This document shows positions 22,423 to 34,749 of a stretch of DNA of 64,000 bases, piece after piece (positions within the stretch are counted from its first letter, which is position 1; the number at the start of each line of letters is the position of its first letter). Below the pieces are notes generated by a model. That model made no database searches, was not told the DNA's origin, and saw nothing but the letters and a program-made list of their open reading frames with translations. Source of the stretch: Leptobrachium leishanense. Its lineage: Eukaryota > Chordata > Amphibia > Anura > Megophryidae. The stretch lies in NCBI GenBank assembly GCA_009667805.1, contig CM019065.1:158291504-158355503 (forward strand). Direction: 5' to 3'. The position numbers and the translations under genes were made by a program.

Positions 22423-25400
22423 TTAGCACAAACCACACGCCTCATAAATCTTATGAATGTCCCAGATAGCCCATGGGTCATGTTTAGTGGGGCGAAAACC
22501 CCACGCCGAGGTAGCTTTGGAGTCGAAGGAACGATATTGTGTTAGTAACGTAGCTATCTGTCTTTGTGTTGGGACAGCGGTCGATTTCCAGTTCCGGGCA
22601 ATAAGCAACATTGTTGTAGAGACAATTATAAATAACATTCTGAGGTGTGATCGAGGAAGGTGGACCATTCCCAGCAATAAGATCTCCGGTGCGCACTGTA
22701 TCTGACTGCCCAAGACTTCCGACGCAAGAAGAGATATATCTTTCCACAATGGTGTTATCAGTGGACAGTGCCACCAGATATGACCCATCGTACCCGGGGC
22801 AGACAAACATCTCCAGCAGACGTCCGAAGTGTTTGGGGCAAAACGGCTAATCCTTGAGGGCGTAAGATACCAACAGTATAGAACTTTTCGTTGTGTTTCA
22901 ATCAGCGTTGCACACCTTGAGGCTCCAGACGAGAACAAATGTGCCATGGCCCATTGCGAGGGGGTAAATTGCCTAGAAAGGTCTTTTTCCCAAGTGTTGT
23001 GAAACTTCCACGATGTTATTCCAGTCGGGGTATTAAGCAATCGATAAAACAACGAGATGGGTTTTGTGGTGGTGTGCGGGTCTAGCCAAAATAGTTCAGT
23101 GTCCGAGAGGAGCGGCAATGTGGTACGTAAATTAGATATTACTGCATTGGATTTGAAATAAGAATAGAGTTGCATGTATGACAAAAACATTGAGGATGGT
23201 ACCTTAAATTTCGTTTGTAAAGTTTGGAAGGACAAGATGTCCGCAGCGAAAACAGATGGTGTAGGTGCGTGACTCCAGATTGAATCCAGGGCCCCGCTCT
23301 AAAGTGAGGCAGCAAGTATGACATAGATGTGAGAGGTGTGGCCATGGATAATGGATTGTAGTTTTGAAATAAGTGGGCATAACGGTCCCACGCCTTAACA
23401 TACAAAATCGTGGAGGGTAGGATCTCCGGCAGACGTGGTCTCTTTGTACGAGGCACGAATAATAGGTCGGCCAAAGTGTGTCCGGGAATAAAAGTATATT
23501 CCACTACCAGCCATTGAGGCATAGGATGGGTGTGAACCAGTTCTGCTAGTGATGCCAAACATGTGGCCCAATAATAGTTATGTATGTGGGTAACGTTAAG
23601 GCCTCCATCTCTATGGCGGTAATTCAATAGTTTTTTCGGTATTCTGGGCCTTTTATGATTCCAAATATATCTCATTATGATAGATTGTAAGGTATCTAGG
23701 AAGGACGTGGGCAGCTGCAAGGGGAGGGTACGAAAAACGTATAAAATTTTGGCAACACCATCATCTTCACCGCCGCCATCCTGCCCAACCATGAGATCTC
23801 CCGAAGTCTCCAGTGATATAACTGTGATTTCACCTCTGACAGTAATCTATCATAATTATAATTAAACAGTTTTTCTGGAGTTCTAGCTATTTTAAGACCC
23901 AGGTACACAATATAATCAGTTCGCCAGTCAAACTTATAACTGGCTCGAAGGGCTTCCAGGTGGTGATGGGATATATTAATCGGGAGTGCTTGGGTTTTTA
24001 ATATGTTCACCAAATGATATGAAACCTGACTATACAAGTCTAACTCTTGTTGGAGGGAAGGGAGAGAACAATCCGGGTCAGTAAAGGTTAATAGGATATC
24101 GTCCGCGTATAGGTTGAGTTTATAAGTCACCGGGCCTGCCTGTATTCCACAAATGGAATCATTTTGTCGTATGGCCTGCGCCAAAGGCTCCAAAACCAGG
24201 GCATATAATATTGGGGAAAGTGGGCATCCCTGTCTTGTCCCATTAGTTATTACAAATTCCTCCGACACAAACCCGCTGCAGAGTACCTTAGCAGAGGGAG
24301 AATCATACAGAGCCTGTATCGCAGTTATAAAGGAGGGTGGAAATCCGAACTTGTGTAAAGCTCGATACAGAAAGTTCCAGTGAACCCTGTCAAAGGCTTT
24401 TTCTGCGTCCAATGACAGAATCAAGCTTGAAGAGTCCCCACGTCCATCAGGCCAAGTAAATTAACCAGTTTTTTAGTGCTGTCAGCTCCCTGGCGCCTTG
24501 ATATAAACCCTACCTGATCTAGACCTATTAAAGTGGGAAGAATATGTTGAAGTCGGTTGGCCAGTATTTTGCTGAATATTTTAACGTCTATATTAAGCAA
24601 AGAGATAGGGCGTAGGTTAGGGCAACGGTCAGGAATTTTACCCGGTTTGGGCAAGGTAATAATGTGTGCTCTCAACATGTCTACTGGGAAGGAGCCACCC
24701 TCCCACGCTTCGTCAAAGCCCGCACTTAAATGTGGTACTAGTTGGGAAGCGAAGGTGGAGTAATACAATCCCGTCAGTCCATCAGGGCCCGGGGCCTTAC
24801 GTTTTGGGAGGTTTTTAATAGCCTTCAAAATGTCTTCTGTCATTATGGGTGTGGTTAAACTTGCAATATGTGTCTGGGACAACGAAGGAAGATGAACCCA
24901 CTCCAGGTAGGTATCTATATCTGCCACTGTAGGGCAATGGACTGTCCGTTTCGCATCCAAATTATATAGACTTTCATAATAGGTGGCAAATTCATTCGCT
25001 ATAATTTTGGGGTCATAAATAAGTCCAGTGGGGGATTTAAGTGTAATTTGTTTACGGGCGTGTTAACTGGTTGAAGTTTGCGAGCTAAGAATCTACCAGG
25101 TTTGTTTCGAAGAGCGTAATACATAGCATTGCGCTTGGTCAATGCCTTGAAATAGCTCTCCGCCTCCAAATCTCTCAACAGACCCATTGTGGAGTCTATA
25201 GTTTCTATTATTTCTTGAGACGGAGCTGTTTTTTTGCGCGTGTCTAGATCTTGTAATTTAGTAAGTAGGTCCAGTCTTCGAGATACATATTGCTTCCTAA
25301 GATGAGTCGCCCATTTTATACATTCCCCTCTTATTACAGCCTTATGGACTTGCCAGATAGTAAGGCGGTTGACATCAGGCGTCACGCTTTCCTTAAAATA

Positions 25401-26207
25401 GTTATCTAAGGCTGCTTGTATAGCTATTCGCGCCGGTTCATGAAGTAAAAGGTCGTCTCGAAGTCGCCAAGGGGGCCTGGCAGAAGCCTGGTAAGCGTCG
25501 CCTAACGTCAATATCACTGGAGAATGGTCAGACCAAGTAAGGGGCAGTATAGAGCAGTCTATTGTGTATGGAAGGGCTGAACCTGCTATCAGAAAATAAT
25601 CTATTCTAGAATAGCTATTGTGGACTCTTGATCGAAATGTATAATCCCGTTCGGTGGGGTGAAGGAGACGCCACGCGTCGTAAAGATTGTATCTATTTAA
25701 CAATTGGCGAAATCTCTGGGAGGAGGTCCCATGCTGTCTGCAAGTAACCGTGGACGAACGGTCTTTTAAGGGATCTAGTCCCATGTTTAGGTCTCCACAG
25801 ATTACCAAAGTGCCCGATTGAATATCCGTTACCTTTTGCAAGACCTGGGACAGAAACTGAGATTGGGCAGCGTTGGGAGCATAAATGGACACCAGAGTAT
25901 AAATTCTCGAGTTTATCGTACAGACTAATATTATGTAACGACCTTTCGGGTCTTTAAGGATACGGTGCATTTGGAATGCCACTCTATTGTGAATCAACAG
26001 GGTGACTGACCCCTCTTGCTTTAGTTTTGAACGTGGAGTGATATTGTGTTAGGTATTGGGGGGTATATAGCTTGGGATGATCCAGACGGCGAAAATGCGT
26101 CTCTTGAAGACATACAATATCTGCATCATGAGCTCGGAGATCTCGATATAAAGAGTGCCTTTTACGGGCATATTTAAGCCCTTAACATTAAAGGTTAATA
26201 CTTTCAT
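22423..26207 (-). pseudogene. L1 ORF2: endonuclease and reverse transcriptase
   Basis: The start is ATG at 26207 (MKVLTFNVKGLN, the APE-endonuclease opening). Endonuclease motifs follow: CGDLNMGLD, SRIDYFL and TWSDHSPV (about 25500-25800). The RT domain has [50 protein letters not shown] and the catalytic YADD (about 24090). The C-terminus carries a CWRC...HIWWHC zinc-knuckle-like motif near 22770. Frameshifts near 26050, 24980, 24425, 23740 and 23190 leave five open segments. Length about 1260 codons, usual for L1-type ORF2. Catalytic residues survive, so decay is modest. Confidence 0.92.
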
Positions 26208-26731
26208 AGATTTTCTATTAAGTGCGTCATGGAACGGGGATTGACGAGGCCAGGGGGCTTCATATTCATGGGGCATTGCAACCCGTGGGCGGGATAGAAG
26301 AACCAGTCACATTGAAAACATAAGTCCTGAGATTGAAAAAGGGAGCAAAAACAAATAAATAACATTCCAAGAATAAAGAACAACCATCGTGTGGTACCAT
26401 TGTAGCTCAGAAACAAAAAACAAGTAAACAAAACATTATATACAAACCCAGAAGGGTACATCTCCTGTGAGAAGTCCCGGAATTCGGGTACACTTCTCAG
26501 ACTCCTCAGCCGAGGAGGGAGAGTTGGGTACGGAGGGCCAGACCCGCACACTGCACACCAAGCGGTCCCCTTGGCATTTTGGCCCACTCACCAACCCGGG
26601 GGAGGGGGGGAATGGTCCTCTGGCAGGTAAGCAACGGAGTCTCGGAGATCTTGCAGAGACCAGGTAAAAGATTATTGGAGGAGCCAGACATTGAAATTTG
26701 GAAATGGGCAACATGACCCAGGGTCGACAAG

Positions 26732-26900
26732 TCAGCGTTTGTGCCACTCCGGATCCAACCGACGAGGCGCTGTTTGTCTCCTAGGCTGGGGAGGATGATC
26801 TCCAAAACCCCAGTCACGAAGCAGCTTGTCACCTTCCTCCACAGAAACCGCCACATGGACAGTGCCATTGCGTGAGATCAGCAGTTTAGTCGGGAAACCC
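26732..26900 (-). pseudogene. L1 ORF1, C-terminal part
   Basis: The last ~55 codons of ORF1 (GTVHVAVSVEEGDKLLRD segment, ending HKR and stop) lie on the left of the LTR insertion. The frame joins that at 31673 once one copy of the 5-bp duplication AACCC is discounted. Confidence 0.8.
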
Positions 26901-27959
26901 TATGACGGAATGGAGTATCCGCCTGCGGTCCGGCTCTATCTGACCCCCTCGTTGGTGTTGCCAAGCCCGACTACCGAGTGGCACGGCACCCGGCGTCTCA
27001 AGCGGCTTGGGTAGAAGCCTACGTGGCGGTGTAGATCTGGAGAGTAGATGGGGCACCCACGGTGGAAATCCGCCCGACTACCGAGTGGCACGGCACTCGG
27101 CGTCTCGAGCAGCGGATCTACTGACCATTGAAAGGCTGGAGACGGTCTGCGTGGCGAACCGCGGTTCAGTAGAGTCTCCTTGACGATGCTGGCACGGTGC
27201 TGAGTCGAGGTCCCAATTCTGGGTGGTTGCGGTATCCCAAAATAGGTGGCGCAACGGCGCGGCGAATCGAGGTTCTGCCGCAAAGTTAGAGTGACCCGTT
27301 CCTGGGTGGTGGTGATATGTAGCCGACGTGAAATGAAAACACCAGGCAGAGCTGTATGTTTCAAACACTCAGATGAACTGAATCCTTTAATGAAACAACG
27401 CCACTATTTATGCTGAAGTATACAGTCATAATTTGCATACCCATACTAATTAGGAGCCTATCCATACAATGAGGTATGGCAGTTATTTACAATCAACATT
27501 CTTCACATTCTCTTAGCCTTCAGTCCACATAACGTTTCTACATCTATTGTTCCAGCACATCAGATTAAACACACACTCTATCAGAGATCCCTTAAATTAA
27601 ACATGTACTTAGATAATGGGGGAAATCCCTGACGCATAATTTACACAACAGCAAAGCTTGTTTACTGTATATACAAAGACACATTTACCTACAGGGATAT
27701 AGTATTTTAAAACCAAAGCTATGTAATTTCACTAAACTAAATTAAACTAAAACCAAACGATGTAAAGTATATTAAAAATCACCAGGGTACATCTTATTAC
27801 AGCACATCAAGTAAAACCACATCTAGCAAGGAAAATAAACTGTTCATACGTTGAAACGCACACTGCAAACGTTCAAAGGAACACAAGGTCCTTTTAAAAA
27901 TGTCTTGGGTTTGAGTCCTGGGTCTCGCTGCGCAGAGCCCCTATGTCCCTTCCGTGACA
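26901..27959 (-). repeat. 3' LTR of the non-autonomous element
   Basis: 1059 bp and nearly identical to the other LTR. Differences are small, e.g. TAGATGGGGCACCCAC here against TAGTATGGGGCACCACA, and a 5-base indel near 27230. Few differences mean a young insertion. Confidence 0.93.
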
Positions 27960-28289
27960 CTCCTCCCCCTTTCCAAAGTCCGACGAGCCCGGTTGGACCC
28001 ACACGGGTCGTATAGGGGGAGTCGGTGCAGTCTCTGCGGCCCATAGTCCGTGGGCAAGAGGCGAGCCGCCAGGCTTCTCCAGTGGTGCTCGCGGCCGTGC
28101 CTGGCAGGTTGTAAGTCCTTCGGGGTACCCCTCCAGAATAAGTGTCCCGTGGTTGGGGAGAGGTACCACCTGTGCCGTCTCCAGTGGTACCGGTGCACCC
28201 GGGAAAAACGGGTGCCAAGTGCACGCGCCCCGAGTGTCCTGGTCAGCCGTTGGGGAAAACAGTGGCTGCATGGGGCCTCCGGGCCAAAG

Positions 28290-29240
28290 GGTGTGGAGAT
28301 GGGCAGAGACCAGCGGCCCTCTCTCCCGTTGCCAGCTCTTCTGCTGGGGGAGTGGGCACAGGAACAACGTCCAGGGGGTCAGATGGGGTCAACGGCTGCG
28401 GGCTAAGCAGCTCGGTAAATTCTGCTGTTCCTCAGGGCAGACGACGGAGAGTGGGCAGAGGCCAGCGGCACTCTGCCCCGTTGCCAGCTCTTCTGCTGGG
28501 GAGGTGGGTACCGGAACAAAGTCCAGGGGGTTAGATGGGGTCAAGGGCTGCGGGATCAGCAGCGCGAGGGTATCCCCTTTCTGCTCCTCGGGCAGAGGGT
28601 GGGAGATGGGCAGAGGCCAGCGGCACTCTGCCCCGTGGCCAGCTCTTCGGCTGGATGGCCAAGTACGGACACGGCAACCGGAGGAGCAAATAGAGCCCAA
28701 CCTGGCTGCTCTTCCCTGCAGCCGACGAAGGGGACAAATGGATGCAACAGCAGTTGCACGGGGTCATCCTCGCTCTGCCCCGCGGGGCAAGTTGGGAGAA
28801 ACGGGCAGAGGCCAGCGGCGCTCTGCCCTGGCGTCAGCTCTTCCGCTGGGTGGGGATCTCCTTGCGGGAGGATGGTTTCTTTCCCCCCCGGGGCCATCAG
28901 CGGTTGCGCACAACCCAGCCCGGAGGGACCATCTGTCTGCTCCACCTGGCAGACCGTGGGTAGTGGGCAGAGGCCAGCGACACTCTGCCCCGTAGCCAGC
29001 TCTTCCGCTGGTTGGAGATCTCCTTGGGGAAGGATGGTCACTTCACCCCCCGGGGCAAACAATGGTTGCGCACAACCCATCCCGGGGGAACCATCTGTCT
29101 GCTTCTCCTGGCGGACTGTAAGCAGTGGGCAGAGGCCAGCGGCACTCTGCCCCGTAGCCAGCTCTTCCGCTGGTTGAAGATCTCCTTGGGGAAGGATGGT
29201 CACTTCACCCCCCGGGGCAAACAATGGTTGCGCACAACCC
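28290..29240. repeat. Tandem repeat of 146-193 bp in the LTR element
   Basis: The word GGGCAGAGGCCAGCGGC recurs at about 28303, 28449, 28610, 28803, 28977 and 29128, each followed by TCTGCCCCGTNGCCAGCTCTT. On the minus strand it encodes the PAEELATGQSAAGLCP repeat. Confidence 0.85.
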
Positions 29241-30063
29241 ATCCCGGGGAGACCATCCGTCTCCTCCCCCACTGGACCCGTGGCCTCAGCCACCCTGTCC
29301 TCTTGCGGGGTGAAGGGGGTAACTTCCTCTGCCGGAACCCCCACGGGCACCCATGGGTCCGCCTCGGCCTCCCATAGGTCCCAAACCTGGAGACTGTCGA
29401 CTTCCTCCGCCGACCCGTCCCACCACGGGGAGCTCAGGCTCGACTGCGGAACGCCGTCCAACAGTTTTCGGTAAGCCACCTCGAGCTCCCACTCTCGCTC
29501 GGCTAGGGACTCCAGCTCCTCAAACACCGAGTCCCTGCTGTCTGACGGGATCTCCAGTTCCCGTCGCTCCAGGATGTCTTCCATCCGCTCCTCGGTCTCC
29601 TCTCCAAACTCGGGTCGGCGGCCATGCCCTCGTAGAGCAGCCCCGTACCCCCGTAGCGAGGCCCTGCCGTGGAACTGCCTCCAGTAGGGCGCACTGTCGG
29701 AGCGGCGGTTAGCCACCGGCGCGCGGTACTCGGCGTCCAGTGCGATCTCCTGCTGCACCAGCCCCCGGAGCTCGGCCTCCACTCCTCTGGGGCCCGACCT
29801 TGCAGGAACGCTGCTCGCACATCGTACTGCACCCGATGGACGACAGCGTCGGAGGGAATGTACACGCCATGGCAGTCCCGCTCATGGTCCAGGGCCTCGT
29901 ACCACAGTTCCTCTGTGGACCTCTGGTCCTGCTCCAGGCCCTCCTGCAGCTCTCTTGCCAACCCGACCTTCATGTCGGCGAAGGTGCCAGTACAGGAGCA
30001 CCGCTCCTCAACGGGGAATGGGGCGTCCTCGGATGCAGCTCCAGGCGGGCTGTGAGTCTTCAT
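28556..30063 (-). pseudogene. Acidic, repeat-containing ORF of the LTR element
   Basis: Two overlapping minus frames (29503-30063 and 28556-29782) appear to be one ORF with a frameshift near 29800. The first part is acidic and helical (ERMEDILERRELEIPSD, ESLAEREWELEVAYRKLL). The C-terminal half is a degenerate ~50-residue repeat around PAEELATGQSAAGLCP, encoded by a DNA repeat. No known domain was recognised. It is probably the rest of a Gag-like protein. Confidence 0.5.
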
Positions 30064-30133
30064 CCGAAGGTCGCGGGGATAAGTGACGTCCTCAGTACAG
30101 GCTCCAGGCGAGCTGAGAGTCCCGCAAGCGTAG

Positions 30134-30562
30134 TCACTGGGGTTGCAGATTCCCCAGGTGAAGCTCCAGTCGAGCTGTGAGCCTCGACCCAGGGTTCCAC
30201 AGGGTAGGGTTCGGGGTCAACATAATCAGTCTCTGCTCTCCGCGGAGCTCTGCCAACCGCAGCTCGTGCTGGCGTTCCTTCTCCTGCTCAACTTCCCGGT
30301 AGAATTCCCGAATCACTTGATATCTGGCCCCCTCCGCCGGGGCATCACCGAGCAGGGCAATCCGACGCCGCAACTCCCTGAGGCCAGCATCTTCCTCCAC
30401 CTCTGCGCGGACAGGGCTGGGGACGGGCATCATCGCCTCGTCCTGATCCATCCTGGTCAGTTCCTTGATCAGGGTCTTCCTCTTTTTGTTACCCGGCGTT
30501 CCTCCCCGGTTCTCCAACATCCCACGCAGGGTGTCCCTGTCGTAGGGGTTGTACACCGCCAT
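30134..30562 (-). CDS. Gag-like N-terminal ORF of the LTR element
   Basis: The start MAVYNPYDRDTLRGMLENRG lies 51 bases inside the 5' LTR boundary. The first 40 residues (LRGMLENRG...KKRKTLIKELTRMD) look like a SAP-type helix-extension-helix found at the start of some Gag-like proteins. A charged helical stretch follows (LRELRRRIALLGD, REFYREVEQEKERQ). A frameshift then leads into the downstream frames. Function in particle assembly is inferred from position. Confidence 0.55.
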   Translation of the reverse strand: MAVYNPYDRDTLRGMLENRGGTPGNKKRKTLIKELTRMDQDEAMMPVPSPVRAEVEEDAGLRELRRRIALLGDAPAEGARYQVIREFYREVEQEKERQHELRLAELRGEQRLIMLTPNPTLWNPGSRLTARLELHLGNLQPQ

Positions 30563-30613
30563 GGCGTAAGTCTCCTAGGGGTCTGCAGAGAGCGATCCCA
30601 CCGCTGCCACCAG

Positions 30614-31672
30614 TATGACGGAATGGAGTATCCGCCTGCGGTCCGGCTCTATCTGACCCCCTCGTTTGTGTTGCCAAGCCCGACTACCGAGTGGCACGGC
30701 ACCCGGCGTCTCAAGCGGCTTGGGTAGAAGCCTACGTGGCGGTGTAGATCTGGAGAGTAGTATGGGGCACCACACGGTGGAAATCCGCCCGACTACCGAG
30801 TGGCACGGCACTCGGCGTCTCGAGCAGCGGATCTACTGACCATTGAAAGGCTGGAGACGGTCTGCGTGGCGAACCGCGGTTCAGTAGAGTCTCCTTGACG
30901 ATGCTGGCACGGTGCTGAGTCGAGGTCCCAATTCTGGGTGGTTGATCCCAAAATAGGTGGCGCAACGGCGCGGCGAATCGAGGTTCTGCCGCAAAGTTAG
31001 AGTGACCCGTTCCTGGGTGGTGGTGATATGTAGCCGACGTGAAATGAAAACACCAGGCAGAGCTGTATGTTTCAAACACTCAGATGAACTGAATCCTTTA
31101 ATGAAACAACGCCACTATTTATGCTGAAGTATACAGTCATAATTTGCATACCCATACTAATTAGGAGCCTATCCATAACAATGAGGTATGGCAGTTATTT
31201 ACAATCAACATTCTTCACATTCTCTTAGCCTTCAGTCCACATAACGTTTCTACATCTATTGTTCCAGCACATCAGATTAAACACACACTCTATCAGAGAT
31301 CCCTTAAATTAAACATGTACTTAGATAATGGGGGAAATCCCTGACGCATAATTTACACAACAGCAAAGCTTGTTTACTGTATATACAAAGACACATTTAC
31401 CTACAGGGATATAGTATTTTAAAACCAAAGCTATGTAATTTCACTAAACTAAATTAAACTAAAACCAAACGATGTAAAGTATATTTAAAATCACACAGGG
31501 TACATCTTATTACAGCACATCAAGTAAAACCACATCTAGCAAGGAAAATAAACTGTTCATACGTTGAAACGCACACTGCAAACGTTCAAAGGAACACAAG
31601 GTCCTTTTAACGATGTCTTGGGTTTGAGTCCTGGGTCTCGCTGCGCAGAGCCCCTATGTCCCTTCCGTGACA
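30614..31672 (-). repeat. 5' LTR of the non-autonomous element
   Basis: Second 1059-bp copy, ending CCGTGACA directly before AACCC. It would carry the promoter for the minus-strand transcript. Confidence 0.93.
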
Positions 31673-32460
31673 AACCCCATCTATAGCCGGTGTTATTATT
31701 TCGAAGTATCGTCGTGATGTGTTTAAAATCCCTCCGCTGCTGAAGAGTAGCCTTGGACAGGTCAGGGTATACAGATATGTGGTCGTATTCGGGTTGTAGC
31801 GCCCCTGGGTCCCGTAAAGCTCTCAGTATATCCTCACGTGGTTTAAAATAATGGAGGCGCAGGAGAACGTCACGGGGCTTTCACCGGGGCTGATGGAGGT
31901 TTCGGCAGACGGTGTATGCGGTCAAATAACAACGAATCTGGCGTAGCATCTGGGAGTAAGCTCTGAAACAAATCCGTCACGTAGGAAGTAAGTTGGGATG
32001 AGGTGACAGAATCCGGGACGCCGCGTATTTTTAAATTATGGCGTCGCGAGCGGTCTTCCATATCTGCCAGTTTTAACAAAGTCACCTTAAGTTTTTCCTC
32101 CAGAGTTTCAACTTGTTCAGCCATGGTATTGTGGGCATCTGCAAACTCAGACATCTTCATTTCCAGTCTGTCTGTTCTCTCACCAATTTCCTTAATGTCG
32201 CTGCGGATAGCTGTCGCCACTGCATCCAGCCTAGCTGTTAGAGTTGCGGAGAGGTCTCCAAGCATGTCAGCCATACGGGACATAAGTGCTTCCAGATTTG
32301 GATTAGCTGGCGTTGCGGCGCTCCCTGTCTCCATCGCGCTAGGGGAAGCTGGAGAGGAGCTGCCGCCATCTTGGGAGGCCGCAGATTCCTTCAGTTTTGT
32401 AGCGCGCGGCGTAAAAAACTCGGATTTTCCTGCTTTTTTTCCCCCTTTGGAGGTAGCCAT
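31673..32460 (-). pseudogene. L1 ORF1, N-terminal and RRM parts
   Basis: Starts MATSKGGKKAGKSEFF at 32460. A coiled coil with heptads spans residues about 60-140 (LEMKMSEF, VETLEEKLKVTLLKL), then the RRM-like region DRSRRHNLKIRGVPDSV and DRIHRLPKP. This is the RNA-binding chaperone of L1/Tx1 elements, which forms RNP particles with ORF2p. A frameshift near 31875 precedes VLLRLHYFKPREDIL and DLSKATLQQRRDF. The gene is then cut by the LTR element. Confidence 0.88.
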
Positions 32461-32612
32461 GGTGGGCAGTGCTTGTTCCCCCCCCCGAAATCGAGCGAGT
32501 GGGGGCCGATTCGCTTATGTAGTCCGCTGATTTAGAGGATCTGGTGCAGGAGCTCTGCTCTCACACGTCCTCCATGTGCTGCGGTTAGGCCACGCCCCCC
32601 GGGTCTGGGCCT

Positions 32613-33328
32613 TGTTTTAGAAATTAATCTAGCTATTAGAAATTAATTTAGCTCTGTGCTATCCATGGCATACATACCTGAACGCGTGCAGTAAAGAGAC
32701 ACAGACACACACGCTGCTTCTAGCTGGAGTTCATTTGACCAAGTCCCAAGTGAGCTAAGCGCCCCCTGGCTTCTCGTCAGCCTCATTTATTACACAATAG
32801 GACAACGCCCAGTGGCCACTGACTATACAACAGAAAACAAGTTTGTCCAGTAATTACATTTACATATCAAAAGGACAGGGGAGTGGACCAGAATGACTGA
32901 CTGGCCTCCTGGAGATGACTCATCCCTGTGTCATCTCCATGGTTCCCGTTAGCCATGTTTGTCTGACCATCCCCCATCACTGTATCGTATGGACCCCATT
33001 CAGATACTGCTCAGAGTGATCAGTATCTAAGTGAAGATCAATCTACTCGTTCCTATGGGTTATTGACATATCTGCGGGGACAAATACAGTTATTATCAAA
33101 ACACGGTACCAGTGTTGAGACAAGGCTTAAATGTCTTAAAAGCAGGTATGTCTCTAAAGCCAAAAGAAGGTTTTCATACTGACGGTTTTGCCGCTGGTTC
33201 TGATTAACCCAAAATACACTCTGCTAGAGCGATTCTCAGTTTAATCCAAACACAGGGAGACAGATGACAATATATAAAAACACACACATCCTAGAGTATA
33301 ATGTCCACATAATAAAATTTCCACAACA
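32613..33328 (-). repeat. ERV 3' LTR
   Basis: Minus-strand start TGTTGTGGAAAT at 33328, end CTAAAACA at 32613. An AATAAA signal lies at 32786-32791 (complement). GAGGAGGGAC, a polypurine tract, sits directly upstream. A short AT-rich repeat (TTAGAAATTAAT twice) lies at its very end. Confidence 0.8.
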
Positions 33329-33343
33329 GTCCCTCCTCTTTGT

Positions 33344-34240
33344 CATTTGCTCCCCAGTGTCCCTCGATGAATCTCGATCTTCCTTGGAAAGAAACAGTTC
33401 CTCTTGTAAAGTTCTGAATGCAAAAAGCCAAACACATGATAGAAAACAACAGACAGTCCATCTTGACACGCCAAATCTTAAAGCAAGTGTTAAAACAAAT
33501 CTGGACACGTGGATCATAAAGCAAAAACCAAATCTTGACACGCCGATTTTTTTGGCAAATCTTAAAACAAATCTTGACACGTAGAACTTGACACGTAGAA
33601 TCTCCTTTAGGGGAGGTGACTCAGAGGGAGGACATGAGGTGGTGGGTTGCGCCGATCATTGGTCGGTCTGAAATCCTCTGTATCCGGTCCATGGGTTGGT
33701 CTTCTGAGCGTCTCATCTGTTCAGGCTCCGGTAACTCGGTCGGTCTGAAATCCTCTGTATCCGGTCCATGGGTTGGTCCTCTGGGCGTCTCATCTGTTCG
33801 GGCTTCGGTAACTCGGTCGATTAGACATCAGGAACATCTCACTCCGCCATATAGAAGGAATAGAGACAGAAACACCATAAGTATTTATACTCCCATTTCC
33901 TTTAGCCAGGATCCAATGGAAAACAAGAAACCCCCCCGAAGCTTCCCAAAGCTTTAAAAAAGATTCCAACCCTCACTAGCTATAGCTCCGCTTCTGCCCT
34001 GCTCCCATCAGTGTGGACCTGACCCTTGTAAATCCCCCCCCCCTTTGGACGCTCTACTGTCGTTGTTTCTTGGTGATATCCCTCACTACAACACCACACA
34101 AGAATTTAAACAAGCGAACGACAGGAGCCAGAGTTACTATTACAAATGTCTCCTTGTGGCCCTTGTTAGTCTTAGGTACATTTCCCTCGCTAAAAACTAA
34201 ACTAAACAAATAAAGAAAATGATACTCTTCACTCAACGTA
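33344..34240 (-). pseudogene. Possible env-region remnant of the ERV
   Basis: A minus-strand frame starts at 34236 just after the integrase stop, with a hydrophobic first 15 residues that could be a signal peptide. It stops within 60 residues. The remaining ~700 bases to the polypurine tract show no conserved envelope features. Position is the main argument. Confidence 0.3.
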
Positions 34241-34246
34241 TTTGAG

Positions 34247-34445
34247 AAACTTCTTGCAGTGACCGGCGTGGATCCAGTTGTCTTGTCCCTCGAACTTCAG
34301 GGAGGTTGGCGTCGTCTGCAGCACCTGGAATGGCCCACGATATCTCGCCTCTAGTCCAGTCCTCGGATGTTTCTTAAGCATGATCCAATCACCTGGTTGA
34401 CTAGAATGAACACTGGTTATTGAGTTTGGGTCTGGGAGAGACTCC
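34247..34445 (-). pseudogene. ERV integrase C-terminal domain remnant
   Basis: About 55 residues with the GPY/F-type SH3-like fold pattern: ARYRGPF, LQTTPTSLK and NWIHAGHCKKF. This domain binds DNA in retroviral integrases. The catalytic core is not seen next to it. Confidence 0.8.
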
Positions 34446-34749
34446 CGGACCTGGTGGACTTTTTTGGAGCATCAAGGAAAAGCAATCATGATGGTCCTCA
34501 AAGTGTTTCTCTACTAGGTTGAAAAATTGATTTAGAGGTTGAGAGGTTAGAATGGTTAGTAAAAGTTGGAAAATTTACGTTTTTCACACCATTATCTCCC
34601 CCCTTCTCTTCCTCCTTCATAACAGGAAGGAGAGACGCTGTGTTCAAAAATGGTGCATCGTCTTACAGTCAGTTTAGTGGGTGTTAGAGCCACTTAATGT
34701 CTTTACTCTCTGGGTGATTAATGTCGGGTACCCTGAGAGATACAATGTC

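Larger units (their letters stand above)
26901..31672 (-). mobile_element. Non-autonomous LTR retrotransposon, minus
   Basis: Two 1059-bp direct repeats (26901-27959, 30614-31672) bracket a 2654-bp interior. A 5-bp duplication AACCC flanks it (26896-26900, 31673-31677). On the minus strand the LTR reads TGTCACGGAA...TTCCGTCATA. A polypurine tract (AAAGGGGGAGGAG) ends at 27960 directly before the 3' LTR, and a TGGTGGCAGCGGTGGGA primer-binding-site candidate follows the 5' LTR, similar to sites for tRNA-Leu. No protease, RT or integrase is present, so it must borrow these. Confidence 0.93.
22114..32600 (-). mobile_element. L1/Tx1-type LINE, apparently full length, minus
   Basis: An 18-bp target duplication GGGTCTGGGCCTTGTTTT lies at 22096-22113 and 32601-32618. 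The minus-strand tail is poly(A) (T run at 22114-22119). The 5' end at 32600 begins GGGGGGCGTGGCC. Removing the nested LTR element leaves about 5.7 kb, normal for an L1. It carries ORF1 and ORF2 with endonuclease and RT, both broken by a few frameshifts. The duplication includes six bases of the ERV LTR, so the ERV was there first. Confidence 0.93.

Noticed and set aside
28153..28995. 280-residue + strand frame (and 28599-29177)
   Set aside because: It is antisense to the LTR element's minus-strand ORF in a GC-rich tandem repeat. The polypurine tract and primer site fix the element on the minus strand.
29286..29492. Gly-rich 68-residue minus frame
   Set aside because: It is an alternative frame within the LTR element ORF with no independent support.
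26901..31672. Reading the two 1059-bp repeats as a segmental duplication
   Set aside because: The 5-bp AACCC flank, polypurine tract and primer-site candidate identify them as LTRs.
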